Positions 1-6,974 of a stretch of 19,800 bases of DNA are shown here, in pieces. The notes below the pieces were generated by a model. That model searched no databases and was not told where the DNA came from. It saw only the letters and a list, made by a program, of their open reading frames with translations. Source of the stretch: JAPLST01 sp964397565 (GTDB taxonomy: Bacteria; Auribacterota; UBA3054; JAPLST01). The stretch spans positions 1-19,800 of the forward strand of contig CAYNJC010000058.1 in assembly GCA_964397565.1 (NCBI GenBank), read 5' to 3'. The position numbers were made by a program, and so were the translations under genes. Position 1 is the first letter of the stretch; every line of letters begins with the position of its first letter.

Positions 1-35
1 CCGACACTGCGCTACGACAGAAGCGTTTGCGCCAC

Positions 36-54
36 TAAGTTGACGCGCATGCGC
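36..54 (+). repeat. Copy of the 19-bp end of the MITE-like element
   Basis: The sequence taagttgacgcgcatgcgc is identical to positions 12497-12515 and, in inverted orientation, to 12295-12313. The bases that follow (cagcggcggga) are also similar in kind to the GC-rich extension of the full element. This is probably one end of another copy whose remainder lies left of the window. Confidence 0.75.
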
Positions 55-318
55 CAGCGGCGGGATTCAGGGCAGAAGCAGATGGATTTGCCACAAGACG
101 CGAAGTCATGAAGTTGCAACCCGGTAATCGGTAATCAGTGGTCAGTATTCGGTGTCAGGACGGCGGGAACCGCGTACATGGCGAACGCGACAGCGCTGCT
201 CATTCATTTGTTTTGTTGCGAAAGAAATTGCAGCATATGACGCGCAAACTGCAACTGGTTGTTGCGTACTTAGTGCCGGGCGATCAATACTGGATGAACG
301 GGGAAAATGCCCAGTTAT

Positions 319-343
319 AAATCCGTTCGCCGCGAACGAATTT
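319..343 (-). terminator. Possible terminator hairpin after amrS
   Basis: On the minus strand, 22 bases past the amrS stop, there is a stem AAAT-t-CGTTCG / CGAACG-g-ATTT with a three-base loop. It is followed by ATTTATAA rather than a strong T-run, so termination is plausible but not certain. Confidence 0.4.
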
Positions 344-364
344 CCTCAAACGTTGCGAAAGAAT

Positions 365-1645
365 CTAACGCCAGATGCCGGGAATCTTCTGGCCGCATTG
401 TGCGCAGGCGCCGTCGCGCAGATTTGCCGCGTCAATATCATAGCCCGTTCGCTTGACCACCAGCGCGCCACACGCCGGGCAATACGTGGACTCATGCGGA
501 TCGCCCGCGATATTGCCGGAGTAGACAAACCGCAGCCCGTAGCCCTGCGCGATGGCCACTGCCATGCGGATCGTGCCGACCGGCGTGGGCGGCCGATCCA
601 GCAATTTGTAGTTGGGATGAAACCGCGAAAAGTGCACCGGCACGTCGCGCCCGAGCGTCGCCACAATCCACGCGCACATGTTGCTGATCGTGGCCGGGTC
701 ATCATTCGCGCCGGGGATCAGCAAATTGGTCAATTCCGTCCACACCCCGCACTCTTTCAGCACCACAAAGCAGCGCAGGACCGGATCGAGCATCCCTTGC
801 GTGTAGGTGCCGTAGAACTCTTTTGAGAAGCCTTTCAAATCAACATTGGCGGCGTCAATGTACTTGCACAGTTCGCGCAACGGCTCTTCCTCAATGTAGC
901 CGCAAGTGACCCAAATATTGCGCAGCCCGCGCTGTTTGGCCAGGCGCGCGGTGTCGCGCATGTATTCGAAGAAAACAGTCGGCTCGGTGTAGGTATAGGC
1001 GATCGAGCGGCAGCCGGCGCGCAGGGCCTCCTCGACAATTTCTTCGGGCGTAAAATTAATGAAGCGCGTGTGTGCCGGGTCGGCTTGCGAAATTTCCCAG
1101 TTCTGGCAGAAATTGCAGTTCATGTTGCAGCCGGCCGTTGCCAGCGAAAAGGTGCGACTGCCGGGCAGTACATGAAAAATCGGCTTCTTTTCAATCGGGT
1201 CAACATTCACCGTCACCGCTTTGCCGTAGACCAACGTGTGCAACCGCCCGGCGATGTTAACCCGCGCGCGGCACGCGCCGCGAAAGCCATCCGGAATCAC
1301 GCAGCGCCGCGGGCACAAACGACATTGCACCCGCGTGGCCGTCAGATTCGTCCAATATTCTGCCACGCGCAAGGACAAGCCCGCGCGCACAACCTCGTTG
1401 CTGCTGAAGCGCGTCAGGCTTGCGGACACCGTGTGGGCCGGGTCCGGTGCGGCGGCCAGCGGCATTGCAGGCGCAGGCATTGGTGGACTGGCGTGCTGGA
1501 GTGCTGGAGGACAGGATGCAGTTGGTGACGCGGCGGCTGGCGGCGGCTGGTGGGCATAGGCATCCCACAGGGAATAGACGAATGCCGCGCACACGAGGCC
1601 AATCAGCGGCACCGCCAGCGTGGCATTGAGTGTGCGGGTGGTCAT
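365..1645 (-). CDS. amrS: AmrS-type radical SAM enzyme with N-terminal membrane anchor
   Basis: A 426-residue radical SAM protein of the AmmeMemoRadiSam (AmrS) family, whose reaction is not established. Seen: the 4Fe-4S motif C173-NMN-C177-NF-C180; a preceding cysteine cluster C108, C111, C115, C125 in the family pattern VQCxLCPxxC; the family-typical TYTEPTVFFEY, NVDLKGF, LIPGANDD and HFSRFHPNY segments; and two C-terminal CxxC pairs (389/392 and 414/417), probably a zinc ribbon. Odd: residues 8-28 form a hydrophobic helix, followed by a proline/alanine-rich linker to about residue 70. AmrS proteins as I know them begin near residue 92 here. The ATG start overlaps the stop of the upstream gene as ATGA, which supports the start and translational coupling. 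The stop is TAG, right after the zinc-ribbon end. The family call is strong; the anchor and its orientation are inference. Confidence 0.93.
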   Translation of the reverse strand: MTTRTLNATLAVPLIGLVCAAFVYSLWDAYAHQPPPAAASPTASCPPALQHASPPMPAPAMPLAAAPDPAHTVSASLTRFSSNEVVRAGLSLRVAEYWTNLTATRVQCRLCPRRCVIPDGFRGACRARVNIAGRLHTLVYGKAVTVNVDPIEKKPIFHVLPGSRTFSLATAGCNMNCNFCQNWEISQADPAHTRFINFTPEEIVEEALRAGCRSIAYTYTEPTVFFEYMRDTARLAKQRGLRNIWVTCGYIEEEPLRELCKYIDAANVDLKGFSKEFYGTYTQGMLDPVLRCFVVLKECGVWTELTNLLIPGANDDPATISNMCAWIVATLGRDVPVHFSRFHPNYKLLDRPPTPVGTIRMAVAIAQGYGLRFVYSGNIAGDPHESTYCPACGALVVKRTGYDIDAANLRDGACAQCGQKIPGIWR

Positions 1646-3393
1646 GGCGGCGGCTCCTTGTTCCAGCGATAGCGATGGATGAATTCAAACAGGGCGCCGT
1701 CCACGCAAAAATAGGCGCACCAAAAACGTTTCATCACCAAGGAGACCAGCAAGACCAGCGCCACAAACGCAACATAGGCCCGTGGCTGGTTGCGCACAAA
1801 CAAGGCGTGAAACGGTTCGCAACGCTCAAAGGGAAATTGGGGCAACGCCACCATGGCGAGCGCGATACCGATCAAAAGCACATAGCGCACGCGGCGCAAA
1901 CCGCCGGCCAGCCACGGCGGCAGCGTGACGCGCCACGGCACCAGCCGGCCAAGCGCATCGCTGATCACGCCAAAAGGACACATGTACAAACAATACACGC
2001 GCCCGAAAAACAGCGGTGCGAGCAGGGCGAACAGCACGACCAGCAACCAACTGCTTTGACACGCCGGCGGGATCGTGCCGCGCACCAAGGCGGCTAGTTG
2101 CACAATTGAAAAATAGTCCGTGCGATAAAAGCCGATCAAGCCAACGCTGGCCAGCCAGACCGCCCAGCGTGTCCATTTGGTGTGCAGGCCCGGCCAGATG
2201 GCCAGGCACAGCGCCGCGCAGGCCACCAGCGCAAACGGCCACATGACCCGCAGCATATCCGCAAGAGCCGCGCCGATCTGCGCCACGCGTGCCATGCCCG
2301 TGGGCGCGGGCTTGGCCGGTTCCAGCAGCGCGGGTGCAACGCTCCGCACGCGGGCAAGGGCGCCATTGATTGTGGCGCGCAAGGCGGATGAAGACAGCGT
2401 CGCGCCACTGACGGCATCCGGCGTCGCCGCACGCGCAACCAAGGCAGTCAACGACCCCTGCTGCAAGTTCTGCCACCACGGGTTGTTGAGCACCCGCCGC
2501 AGAAATCCCGGCGATTCTTGGCTCGGCAATGGGATTACCATGGCACATGCCTGTGGCAACCGGACGCACAACAAGATCGGGGTCGGGCCGGCATAACCAA
2601 TTGGCGCGGACTGCTCGCCGCGCGTGTCAACCACATAGCCCAGCAGCGTGCTGTTGCTATGAATGGCAATGACCTGTTCGGCCTCTGGCGCAGCCACGCC
2701 GCGGGTCGCATCCGGAAACACCGCGCGCGCTTCCGGCGGCACGACCCGCGCTTCTGATCCAAGCGTGTTCTGCGGTGCGGCCGGCGGATGCAGTATTACA
2801 AAGGCCTGCTGCAATGCCGTCAGGCAATACACAAAACCAATGATGACCCCGGCCAAGCGCCCGACGCGCAACCAGAATGGCCAACGCGTCAAGCTGCCCG
2901 CCAGTGGCAACGGTAGCAAATACAAGGTTGTGCCCGCGAAAAATGCGGCGAAATACAGGGTGCCGCGCAGCATGCTGCCACTGGTCACGGCGGTGGCCAG
3001 CGCAGCGACAAACGGTGGGCAGATGCTCAAGCCCGTCACCACGCCGAGCAGCAGCGGCGCCATTGATGATCTGCCGCAGTGCGCGCCCGCACAGCTTCGT
3101 GGTTGCGCCAGCCAGTGCAATAGCACCACGCCGGCCAGAAACGTCAAGCCGACATTGAGCCACGGATACCATGCGCTGTCGTGCAGCAAGGTGCCGCTCC
3201 AGCCCGCCAGTGCACCCACAACCAGATAGGCGCCCAAGCGCCCCGCTGAAAAATACAGCAACACGCCGTACGAACGCCACAGGTCACGCCGCGCGCCCAG
3301 CACGAGCGGCAGCATGATCACGCCGCACACGGCCAGACACGCCGTGCCCGCCGCCATGCCGGTCAGCAATCCGCCTACCATCCACTGCAGCAT
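1642..3393 (-). CDS. Membrane electron-transfer protein: DsbD/SafE-like, FMN-binding and NosR/NapH-like 4Fe-4S domains
   Basis: 583 residues in three parts. Residues 1-200 hold about six membrane helices resembling the DsbD_2/SafE family, with cysteines 19, 23 and 125. Residues about 240-350 form an FMN-binding domain ending in DAVSGATLSS (SGAT at 329-332), the motif to which ApbE attaches FMN covalently in RnfG/NosR relatives. Residues about 380-575 form a NosR/NapH-like domain with further helices and the cysteine sets C468-x3-C472-P and C559-x3-C563. From family knowledge such proteins pass electrons through a membrane between quinone or thiol carriers, flavin and iron-sulfur centres. It is first in an operon with amrS (ATGA overlap) and has its own promoter 50 bases upstream. 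No apbE is present in the window. Domain calls are firm; the electron donor and acceptor are unknown. Confidence 0.88.
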   Translation of the reverse strand: MLQWMVGGLLTGMAAGTACLAVCGVIMLPLVLGARRDLWRSYGVLLYFSAGRLGAYLVVGALAGWSGTLLHDSAWYPWLNVGLTFLAGVVLLHWLAQPRSCAGAHCGRSSMAPLLLGVVTGLSICPPFVAALATAVTSGSMLRGTLYFAAFFAGTTLYLLPLPLAGSLTRWPFWLRVGRLAGVIIGFVYCLTALQQAFVILHPPAAPQNTLGSEARVVPPEARAVFPDATRGVAAPEAEQVIAIHSNSTLLGYVVDTRGEQSAPIGYAGPTPILLCVRLPQACAMVIPLPSQESPGFLRRVLNNPWWQNLQQGSLTALVARAATPDAVSGATLSSSALRATINGALARVRSVAPALLEPAKPAPTGMARVAQIGAALADMLRVMWPFALVACAALCLAIWPGLHTKWTRWAVWLASVGLIGFYRTDYFSIVQLAALVRGTIPPACQSSWLLVVLFALLAPLFFGRVYCLYMCPFGVISDALGRLVPWRVTLPPWLAGGLRRVRYVLLIGIALAMVALPQFPFERCEPFHALFVRNQPRAYVAFVALVLLVSLVMKRFWCAYFCVDGALFEFIHRYRWNKEPPP

Positions 3394-3443
3394 TCGTCCA
3401 CGCTCGCCAATTCGAGTGAAAAGGTTATGATGTTCTGTGGTTC

Positions 3444-3472
3444 AGTGTAGTGGAAGTGGCCAAGAAAGTCAA
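3444..3472 (-). promoter_or_regulatory. Sigma70-type promoter of the membrane FeS-amrS operon
   Basis: On the minus strand TTGACT (3472-3467), a 17-base spacer, and TACACT (3449-3444). Predicted transcription start is near 3437, leaving a leader of about 44 bases before the ATG at 3393. A weak GGA lies just upstream of that ATG. Confidence 0.7.
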
Positions 3473-3496
3473 CCGAAGTACAGGATATGCTGGAGG

Positions 3497-3538
3497 AAAA
3501 ACCTTCGCAACGAAAGTTTTTAAGTTTTGTTTCGTTGC
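3497..3538 (-). terminator. Possible terminator of the TPR-lipoprotein operon
   Basis: On the minus strand GCAACGAAA (3538-3530) pairs perfectly with TTTCGTTGC (3515-3507) across a 14-base AT-rich loop, then GAAGG and a TTTTT run (3501-3497). It sits between the end of the lipoprotein gene (3642) and the next promoter (3472). The stem is AT-rich, so it would be a weak terminator. Confidence 0.4.
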
Positions 3539-3581
3539 AAACAAAATTAGCGACGCCGACCGGCGCCGCGGCGAAAGGAAC

Positions 3582-3627
3582 GCGGCACACCTGTGCCGCT
3601 GAGGGTAGGCGGGATCTCCGCATCCCG
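3582..3627. repeat. Two palindromic hairpins downstream of the last lipoprotein gene
   Basis: GCGGCAC-acct-GTGCCGC (3582-3599) and CGGGAT-ctccgc-ATCCCG (3610-3627) are perfect stems a few bases apart, next to a further GC palindrome (cgccgcggcg, 3564-3573). They look like dispersed intergenic palindromic (REP-like) units and may also protect or end the upstream transcript. Confidence 0.55.
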
Positions 3628-3641
3628 TCGCATCTTCCCCG

Positions 3642-4649
3642 TCAGTTCATTCCAGACTTGTAGAGTTTCTCAATTCGGCTGAGTTTGACGTTCAGGATGT
3701 GTTTGCGCGTGGGCGTAGTGGGCGGTGGCATGTCTTGGCGCACTTCCGATAAGAGTCTACTCAGTGACATGCCCTGTTTGCGCTCCTTGGCAATTTGCTC
3801 TGCTTCGGTTGGCCCGCGCCGCTTTTGCCATGTGCCCGAATCAATCTCAGCTATGACGTGTTTCGCCTGGTTAGCATTAGCAGCACTAAATGTATATTTA
3901 TATATATCCAAAGCGAGGAATTCTGTGAATGTCTTTCGTGCATTGTTTGGATCATTGGCGTTTAGATACACATTGCCAAGCTGAAATAAAGTATTTGGTT
4001 TGGCAAAGGGGGCTGCTTGATCTGCGATTGTCAGAGCTTTCATCGCGGCATCAATTGCTGCGGTGTAATTATCCTGGGCTTTATATACATCCATCTTAAA
4101 TGATAATCGTTGATACATATAATTGCTGTTTTTCACTGTATCCTCAATTGATGTCATTTCAAGTTCTGACAAGCACGCATCATAGTCTCCCATTAGCAGG
4201 GAAGCTGTAGCACAAGCAAGCATCGCCTGAATACGTTGCTGTGCCGTAGTAGCCCTCGTGAAGGCAATAACCGCCGCGAAATGTTGCCCGTAATATTCTT
4301 CGCGACCACCAAATTCATACATGATGTCACGACAGACACTGAAGTCAGCTTTGCTCAGCAGATTGCTTAATGCAGTGAAATCAATGTTTTCTTCCCCTTG
4401 TGTTTTTACGGCGAGAAAAAGATCGGCGTAGGCTGCAAAATTCACGAGCATCCCACCAATAATGTTTGACGCAGCAATGGTATCGGTCAAATGATCACTG
4501 CAGGCGCGCGTGCTTTGCCCGCAATTGGTAGCGTTGGCGCGGACATGGTCTCCGACATGGAGTGCGGCTGGCTCAGGCGACGAGCGCGAGCAGCCAACGA
4601 ATGCTGCCATTAGCAATGCTGTCATAATCACCAATGATATTCGCATCAT
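3642..4649 (-). CDS. TPR-like lipoprotein, last gene of the array
   Basis: 335 residues; no named family recognised. A signal peptide with lipobox FVG-C20 predicts a lipid-anchored exported protein. The body is helical: residues about 160-260 read like tetratricopeptide repeats (for example LFQLGNVYLNANDPNNARK), with alternating small and aromatic residues at TPR positions. The segment NFAAYADLFLAV resembles the DEFGEALKL-type motif in the neighbouring paralogues. The ATG overlaps the stop of the upstream gene (ATGA), so the two are probably translationally coupled. The coding DNA is AT-richer than its surroundings (15 G/C of 60 in 4081-4140). The helical C-terminus is rich in basic residues. 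A scaffold role is likely for such repeats; the partner is unknown. Confidence 0.82.
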   Translation of the reverse strand: MMRISLVIMTALLMAAFVGCSRSSPEPAALHVGDHVRANATNCGQSTRACSDHLTDTIAASNIIGGMLVNFAAYADLFLAVKTQGEENIDFTALSNLLSKADFSVCRDIMYEFGGREEYYGQHFAAVIAFTRATTAQQRIQAMLACATASLLMGDYDACLSELEMTSIEDTVKNSNYMYQRLSFKMDVYKAQDNYTAAIDAAMKALTIADQAAPFAKPNTLFQLGNVYLNANDPNNARKTFTEFLALDIYKYTFSAANANQAKHVIAEIDSGTWQKRRGPTEAEQIAKERKQGMSLSRLLSEVRQDMPPPTTPTRKHILNVKLSRIEKLYKSGMN

Positions 4650-5623
4650 TGCGGCCCTCGTTTGTTCAATTGAGACTTGCGATCTTGTTCACTCACATAG
4701 CGATCCAGAGCTTTGCCGAAAAGTCCTTTCCTCATTCCCTCGGAGAGCCATTTGAATGCGTCAAGCAGTGCTTGGCTTCCTTGGAACACCGTGTTGCAGT
4801 CGGTTTCCATTACGCTAAATTCAGCAAGTGCAGCAGTGGGATCTGTGTAGCCCTTCACGTATGCTGCGGTAAATCTCAAGCGCAGCTCATATTCCGGACT
4901 GGCTGCAATGAGTTCTTGTTTTCGGTACTGCTCAACCAGCCGGCTACAAGCGTTGGCATACTTGCCTGCCAGGTCTTCATCCTGCAAATCCATCAAAGGA
5001 AACGTGATGCCGGCCAGGGCCTGCCTGAAGTAAAACAGATTCTTGGTCAGACTTGCCTGTTTGTAGGCATATTCCAGCCACACACTTGGAATATCCATGA
5101 CGGTTGCATCATTGTGCTGTCCCGCGATTTCGGTCAGCTGACACAGACTGCCTGACACATAATCCCATTCCAGCGAGCCAAGACCGGTGTTGATGCGCTC
5201 CATGGTCATGGTGAAGAGTAAGGCGATTCCGCCCGGCTGTAGCTCGCGCGAGCGGATCGCATTCTTGAAGTCGCACACAAAATCCCGAAATTCTTTCATG
5301 GGCAGGCTCATCAGATAGTTCGTGTGGGCAGCCGTCAGAACCATGTTCGTGTCATAGCCAAGTCGGCCAGATTGGAGTTTCAATGCTTCGCCAAATTCAT
5401 CCATTACTTTGGCAAGTTTGTCAACGGGTTGCTGCGCTGCTGCTGACAATGCTTTCTGGTCAGCGCGTACCACGCGGTTGGTGCCATTTGTTGTTATGCC
5501 GGCAGCCTGCTCTTTGGCCGGTGTGCCACGCCGCGGTACATTGTCGCCGCCAGGATGCTTGCTCCCGCATGAGCACAGGACGAGATACACCATGAAAGTC
5601 AATGCATTAGTATAGTTGCACAT
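4646..5623 (-). CDS. TPR-like lipoprotein paralogue
   Basis: 325 residues from the ATG at 5623. The frame is open upstream to 5695, but I choose 5623 because its N-terminus (MCNYTNALTF...LCSC19) aligns with that of the gene at 5940-6893, and the upstream codons lie in intergenic palindromes. The lipobox is L-C-S-C19. After a low-complexity linker, the motif VMDEFGEALKL is followed by a mostly helical domain with repeated YxxA-type spacing; no family name is certain. Its stop overlaps the start of the next gene. No clear Shine-Dalgarno sequence precedes the start, as in several genes of this array. An outer-membrane or periplasmic scaffold is a guess based on helical repeats plus a lipid anchor. 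Confidence 0.82.
   Translation of the reverse strand: MCNYTNALTFMVYLVLCSCGSKHPGGDNVPRRGTPAKEQAAGITTNGTNRVVRADQKALSAAAQQPVDKLAKVMDEFGEALKLQSGRLGYDTNMVLTAAHTNYLMSLPMKEFRDFVCDFKNAIRSRELQPGGIALLFTMTMERINTGLGSLEWDYVSGSLCQLTEIAGQHNDATVMDIPSVWLEYAYKQASLTKNLFYFRQALAGITFPLMDLQDEDLAGKYANACSRLVEQYRKQELIAASPEYELRLRFTAAYVKGYTDPTAALAEFSVMETDCNTVFQGSQALLDAFKWLSEGMRKGLFGKALDRYVSEQDRKSQLNKRGPQ
5515..5623 (-). repeat. Duplicated 5' coding segment, copy 1
   Basis: These 109 bases encode the signal peptide and lipobox region of the lipoprotein gene at 4646-5623. They align without gaps to 6785-6893 with about 15 mismatches by my count. Downstream of this segment the two proteins diverge strongly. Confidence 0.8.
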
Positions 5624-5637
5624 ACATGGTTTTTGTG

Positions 5638-5861
5638 GGACACCAGCGGTGTCCAATATGAATAGCCGTGGGCCGCGCCTACGGTCACGGAACAAACAAA
5701 AAAGACAACCCCACCGGGGTTGAACAACAACCTGCGCGAGCGCTGGTTAGCCTTAGGTGGCATGGTTGTTTCATATTCGACCCCGCCGGGGTCGAATACT
5801 ATGATTCGGATGATCCGTGGGTTACGCCCACGGCTATTCACATTTGACCCCTGACGGGGTC
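5638..5861. repeat. Cluster of intergenic palindromic repeats
   Basis: At least five perfect or near-perfect palindromes: GGACACC-agc-GGTGTCC (5638-5654), CAACCCC-acc-GGGGTTG (5706-5722), ATTCGACCCC-gcc-GGGGTCGAAT (5775-5797), CCGTGGG-ttacg-CCCACGG (5815-5833) and GACCCC-tgac-GGGGTC (5846-5861). The gaatagccgtgggc unit at 5660-5673 recurs inverted at 5825-5838. A 101-codon frame across them encodes only FDPGGVE/FNPGGVV phrases produced by the palindromes. They fill the 316-base gap between two lipoprotein genes. Confidence 0.8.
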
Positions 5862-5939
5862 GCAGTGCGCGACCAACTGCACCGACATTTCCTGTTTCAC
5901 TCATTTGCCTTGCCTGTTAATGACATGGTTTTGCATGGC

Positions 5940-6893
5940 TCATCTTCTTCCGGTAACTTTGTCAAGCACGTATTGCGAGAGTTCTCGGCCACGCAATCCT
6001 GACGCCGCACCCTCAATGTGCCATTGCAGCGCCCGATAGCGCATTCCGCGCTTGTCGTCCGGCCATGCGTTGGCAATGGTGCGCAGTCGCTGCATGCATT
6101 CATCGAAATCAACGCGCACGAGCGTCCACGCGGCAATGGCCTCGATTTGGCAGCGCGCTTCCGCAGTGATAGCATTATTGTTGGCCTGGTCTTCAAGAAA
6201 CCGGCAAAAGGCCCTCGTCCGTTCGGCGTCACCGCGGTCGGAGACGTCATATGCAACCACGGATAATCCGGCAAGCTGCATGGCGATTGCCGATGCCTGC
6301 TCACAGGTTAGCTGGCCTGCAATAGCATTGTAATCATTGAACACGGTATGCGCCATGGCAAGCGCACTGTCGTTGTCTCTGTCGCGTAGGTAGTACGGGG
6401 CCAGATTAAAGAGAATGTCACTATACGTATCGAACGCGGTGCGCATGGTGTTCGTGGTCAAGCGTTGCAGTGCCATATCGCGCAGGATGCGTATTTCCAC
6501 GACATCACTCGTCAGGGGGTGTGCATTTAGATACTTTCGCAAGAACTCCGCGAATTCTTTGTTGGTGAGCGCTGCCAATGCGTTGGTATACTGTAACAAG
6601 CTCTGCTGCGCGGCACCCGCCACGGTGACACACTGCAGCCCGAGCGCGGTGTCAAACGCACTCATGGCCTTGACAACATTATCCACCGCGCAGCGATCCA
6701 TCGGTGATGTTGCTGTTGCGCCAGCGCGCGCAATCACCTTGGCAGTATTGGTGATTGCGTGGACGCGACTGTTCACATTCGTTATGGCCGGTGTGCCGCG
6801 CTGCGGGACATTGTCGCCGCCTGGATGCTTGCGTCCGCACGAGCACAGGATGAGACACAGAACGAAAGTCAACGCACTAGTATAGTTGCTCAT
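5940..6893 (-). CDS. TPR-like lipoprotein paralogue
   Basis: 317 residues from the ATG at 6893. An upstream ATG at 6938 is less likely, because the N-terminus from 6893 (MSNYTSALTF...LCSC19) matches the paralogue at 4646-5623 residue for residue in most positions. The lipobox is L-C-S-C19. The motif AMSAFDTALGLQ follows the linker, then a helical body in which residues roughly 120-300 have TPR-like spacing (AMQLAGLSVVAYDVSDRGD, CRFLEDQANN). No enzyme motif is seen. It lies 81 bases after the upstream gene and 316 bases before the next, the latter gap filled with palindromes. Probably exported and lipid-anchored; function unknown. Confidence 0.82.
   Translation of the reverse strand: MSNYTSALTFVLCLILCSCGRKHPGGDNVPQRGTPAITNVNSRVHAITNTAKVIARAGATATSPMDRCAVDNVVKAMSAFDTALGLQCVTVAGAAQQSLLQYTNALAALTNKEFAEFLRKYLNAHPLTSDVVEIRILRDMALQRLTTNTMRTAFDTYSDILFNLAPYYLRDRDNDSALAMAHTVFNDYNAIAGQLTCEQASAIAMQLAGLSVVAYDVSDRGDAERTRAFCRFLEDQANNNAITAEARCQIEAIAAWTLVRVDFDECMQRLRTIANAWPDDKRGMRYRALQWHIEGAASGLRGRELSQYVLDKVTGRR
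6785..6893 (-). repeat. Duplicated 5' coding segment, copy 2
   Basis: Partner of 5515-5623 (about 86 percent identical by hand count, no gaps). It covers the start codon, signal peptide and the shared HPGGDNVPxRGTPA linker of the lipoprotein gene at 5940-6893. Confidence 0.8.
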
Positions 6894-6974
6894 ATATTGT
6901 TTGTTGCGCGGAATTGCCAATTGATAGCGATTGACCATGTCTCGCCCATGGCAATGCTATGGTGATTGTAATTA

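Larger units (their letters stand above)
1..364. other. Intergenic region with short repeats, no gene seen
   Basis: I see no convincing gene here; the open frames are shadows. It holds one end of a repeat that recurs near 12.3-12.5 kb (36-54), a stretch at 91-113 of the ccac-aagacgcgaag kind that resembles a repeat near 10.57-10.59 kb, and a run of degenerate 7-8 base units of the ggtaatc / gtggtca / gtattcg type at 123-158. A hairpin at 319-343 lies just after the radical SAM gene. Confidence 0.5.

Noticed and set aside
123..158. Tandem-like ggtaatc units as a CRISPR or iteron array
   Set aside because: Units are 7-8 bases, degenerate and without spacers; there are too few for an origin iteron and no replication gene is nearby.
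152..826. Plus-strand frame over the 3' end of the radical SAM gene
   Set aside because: Antisense shadow of a gene with unmistakable conserved motifs on the minus strand.
3375..3623. 82-codon minus-strand frame upstream of the FMN/FeS gene
   Set aside because: It runs through palindromes, the terminator-like hairpin and the promoter, and has no ribosome site.
5599..5904. 101-codon minus-strand frame with FDPGGVE and FNPGGVV phrases
   Set aside because: The peptide is simply the translation of intergenic palindromes; it overlaps the next gene's start out of step with the array pattern.
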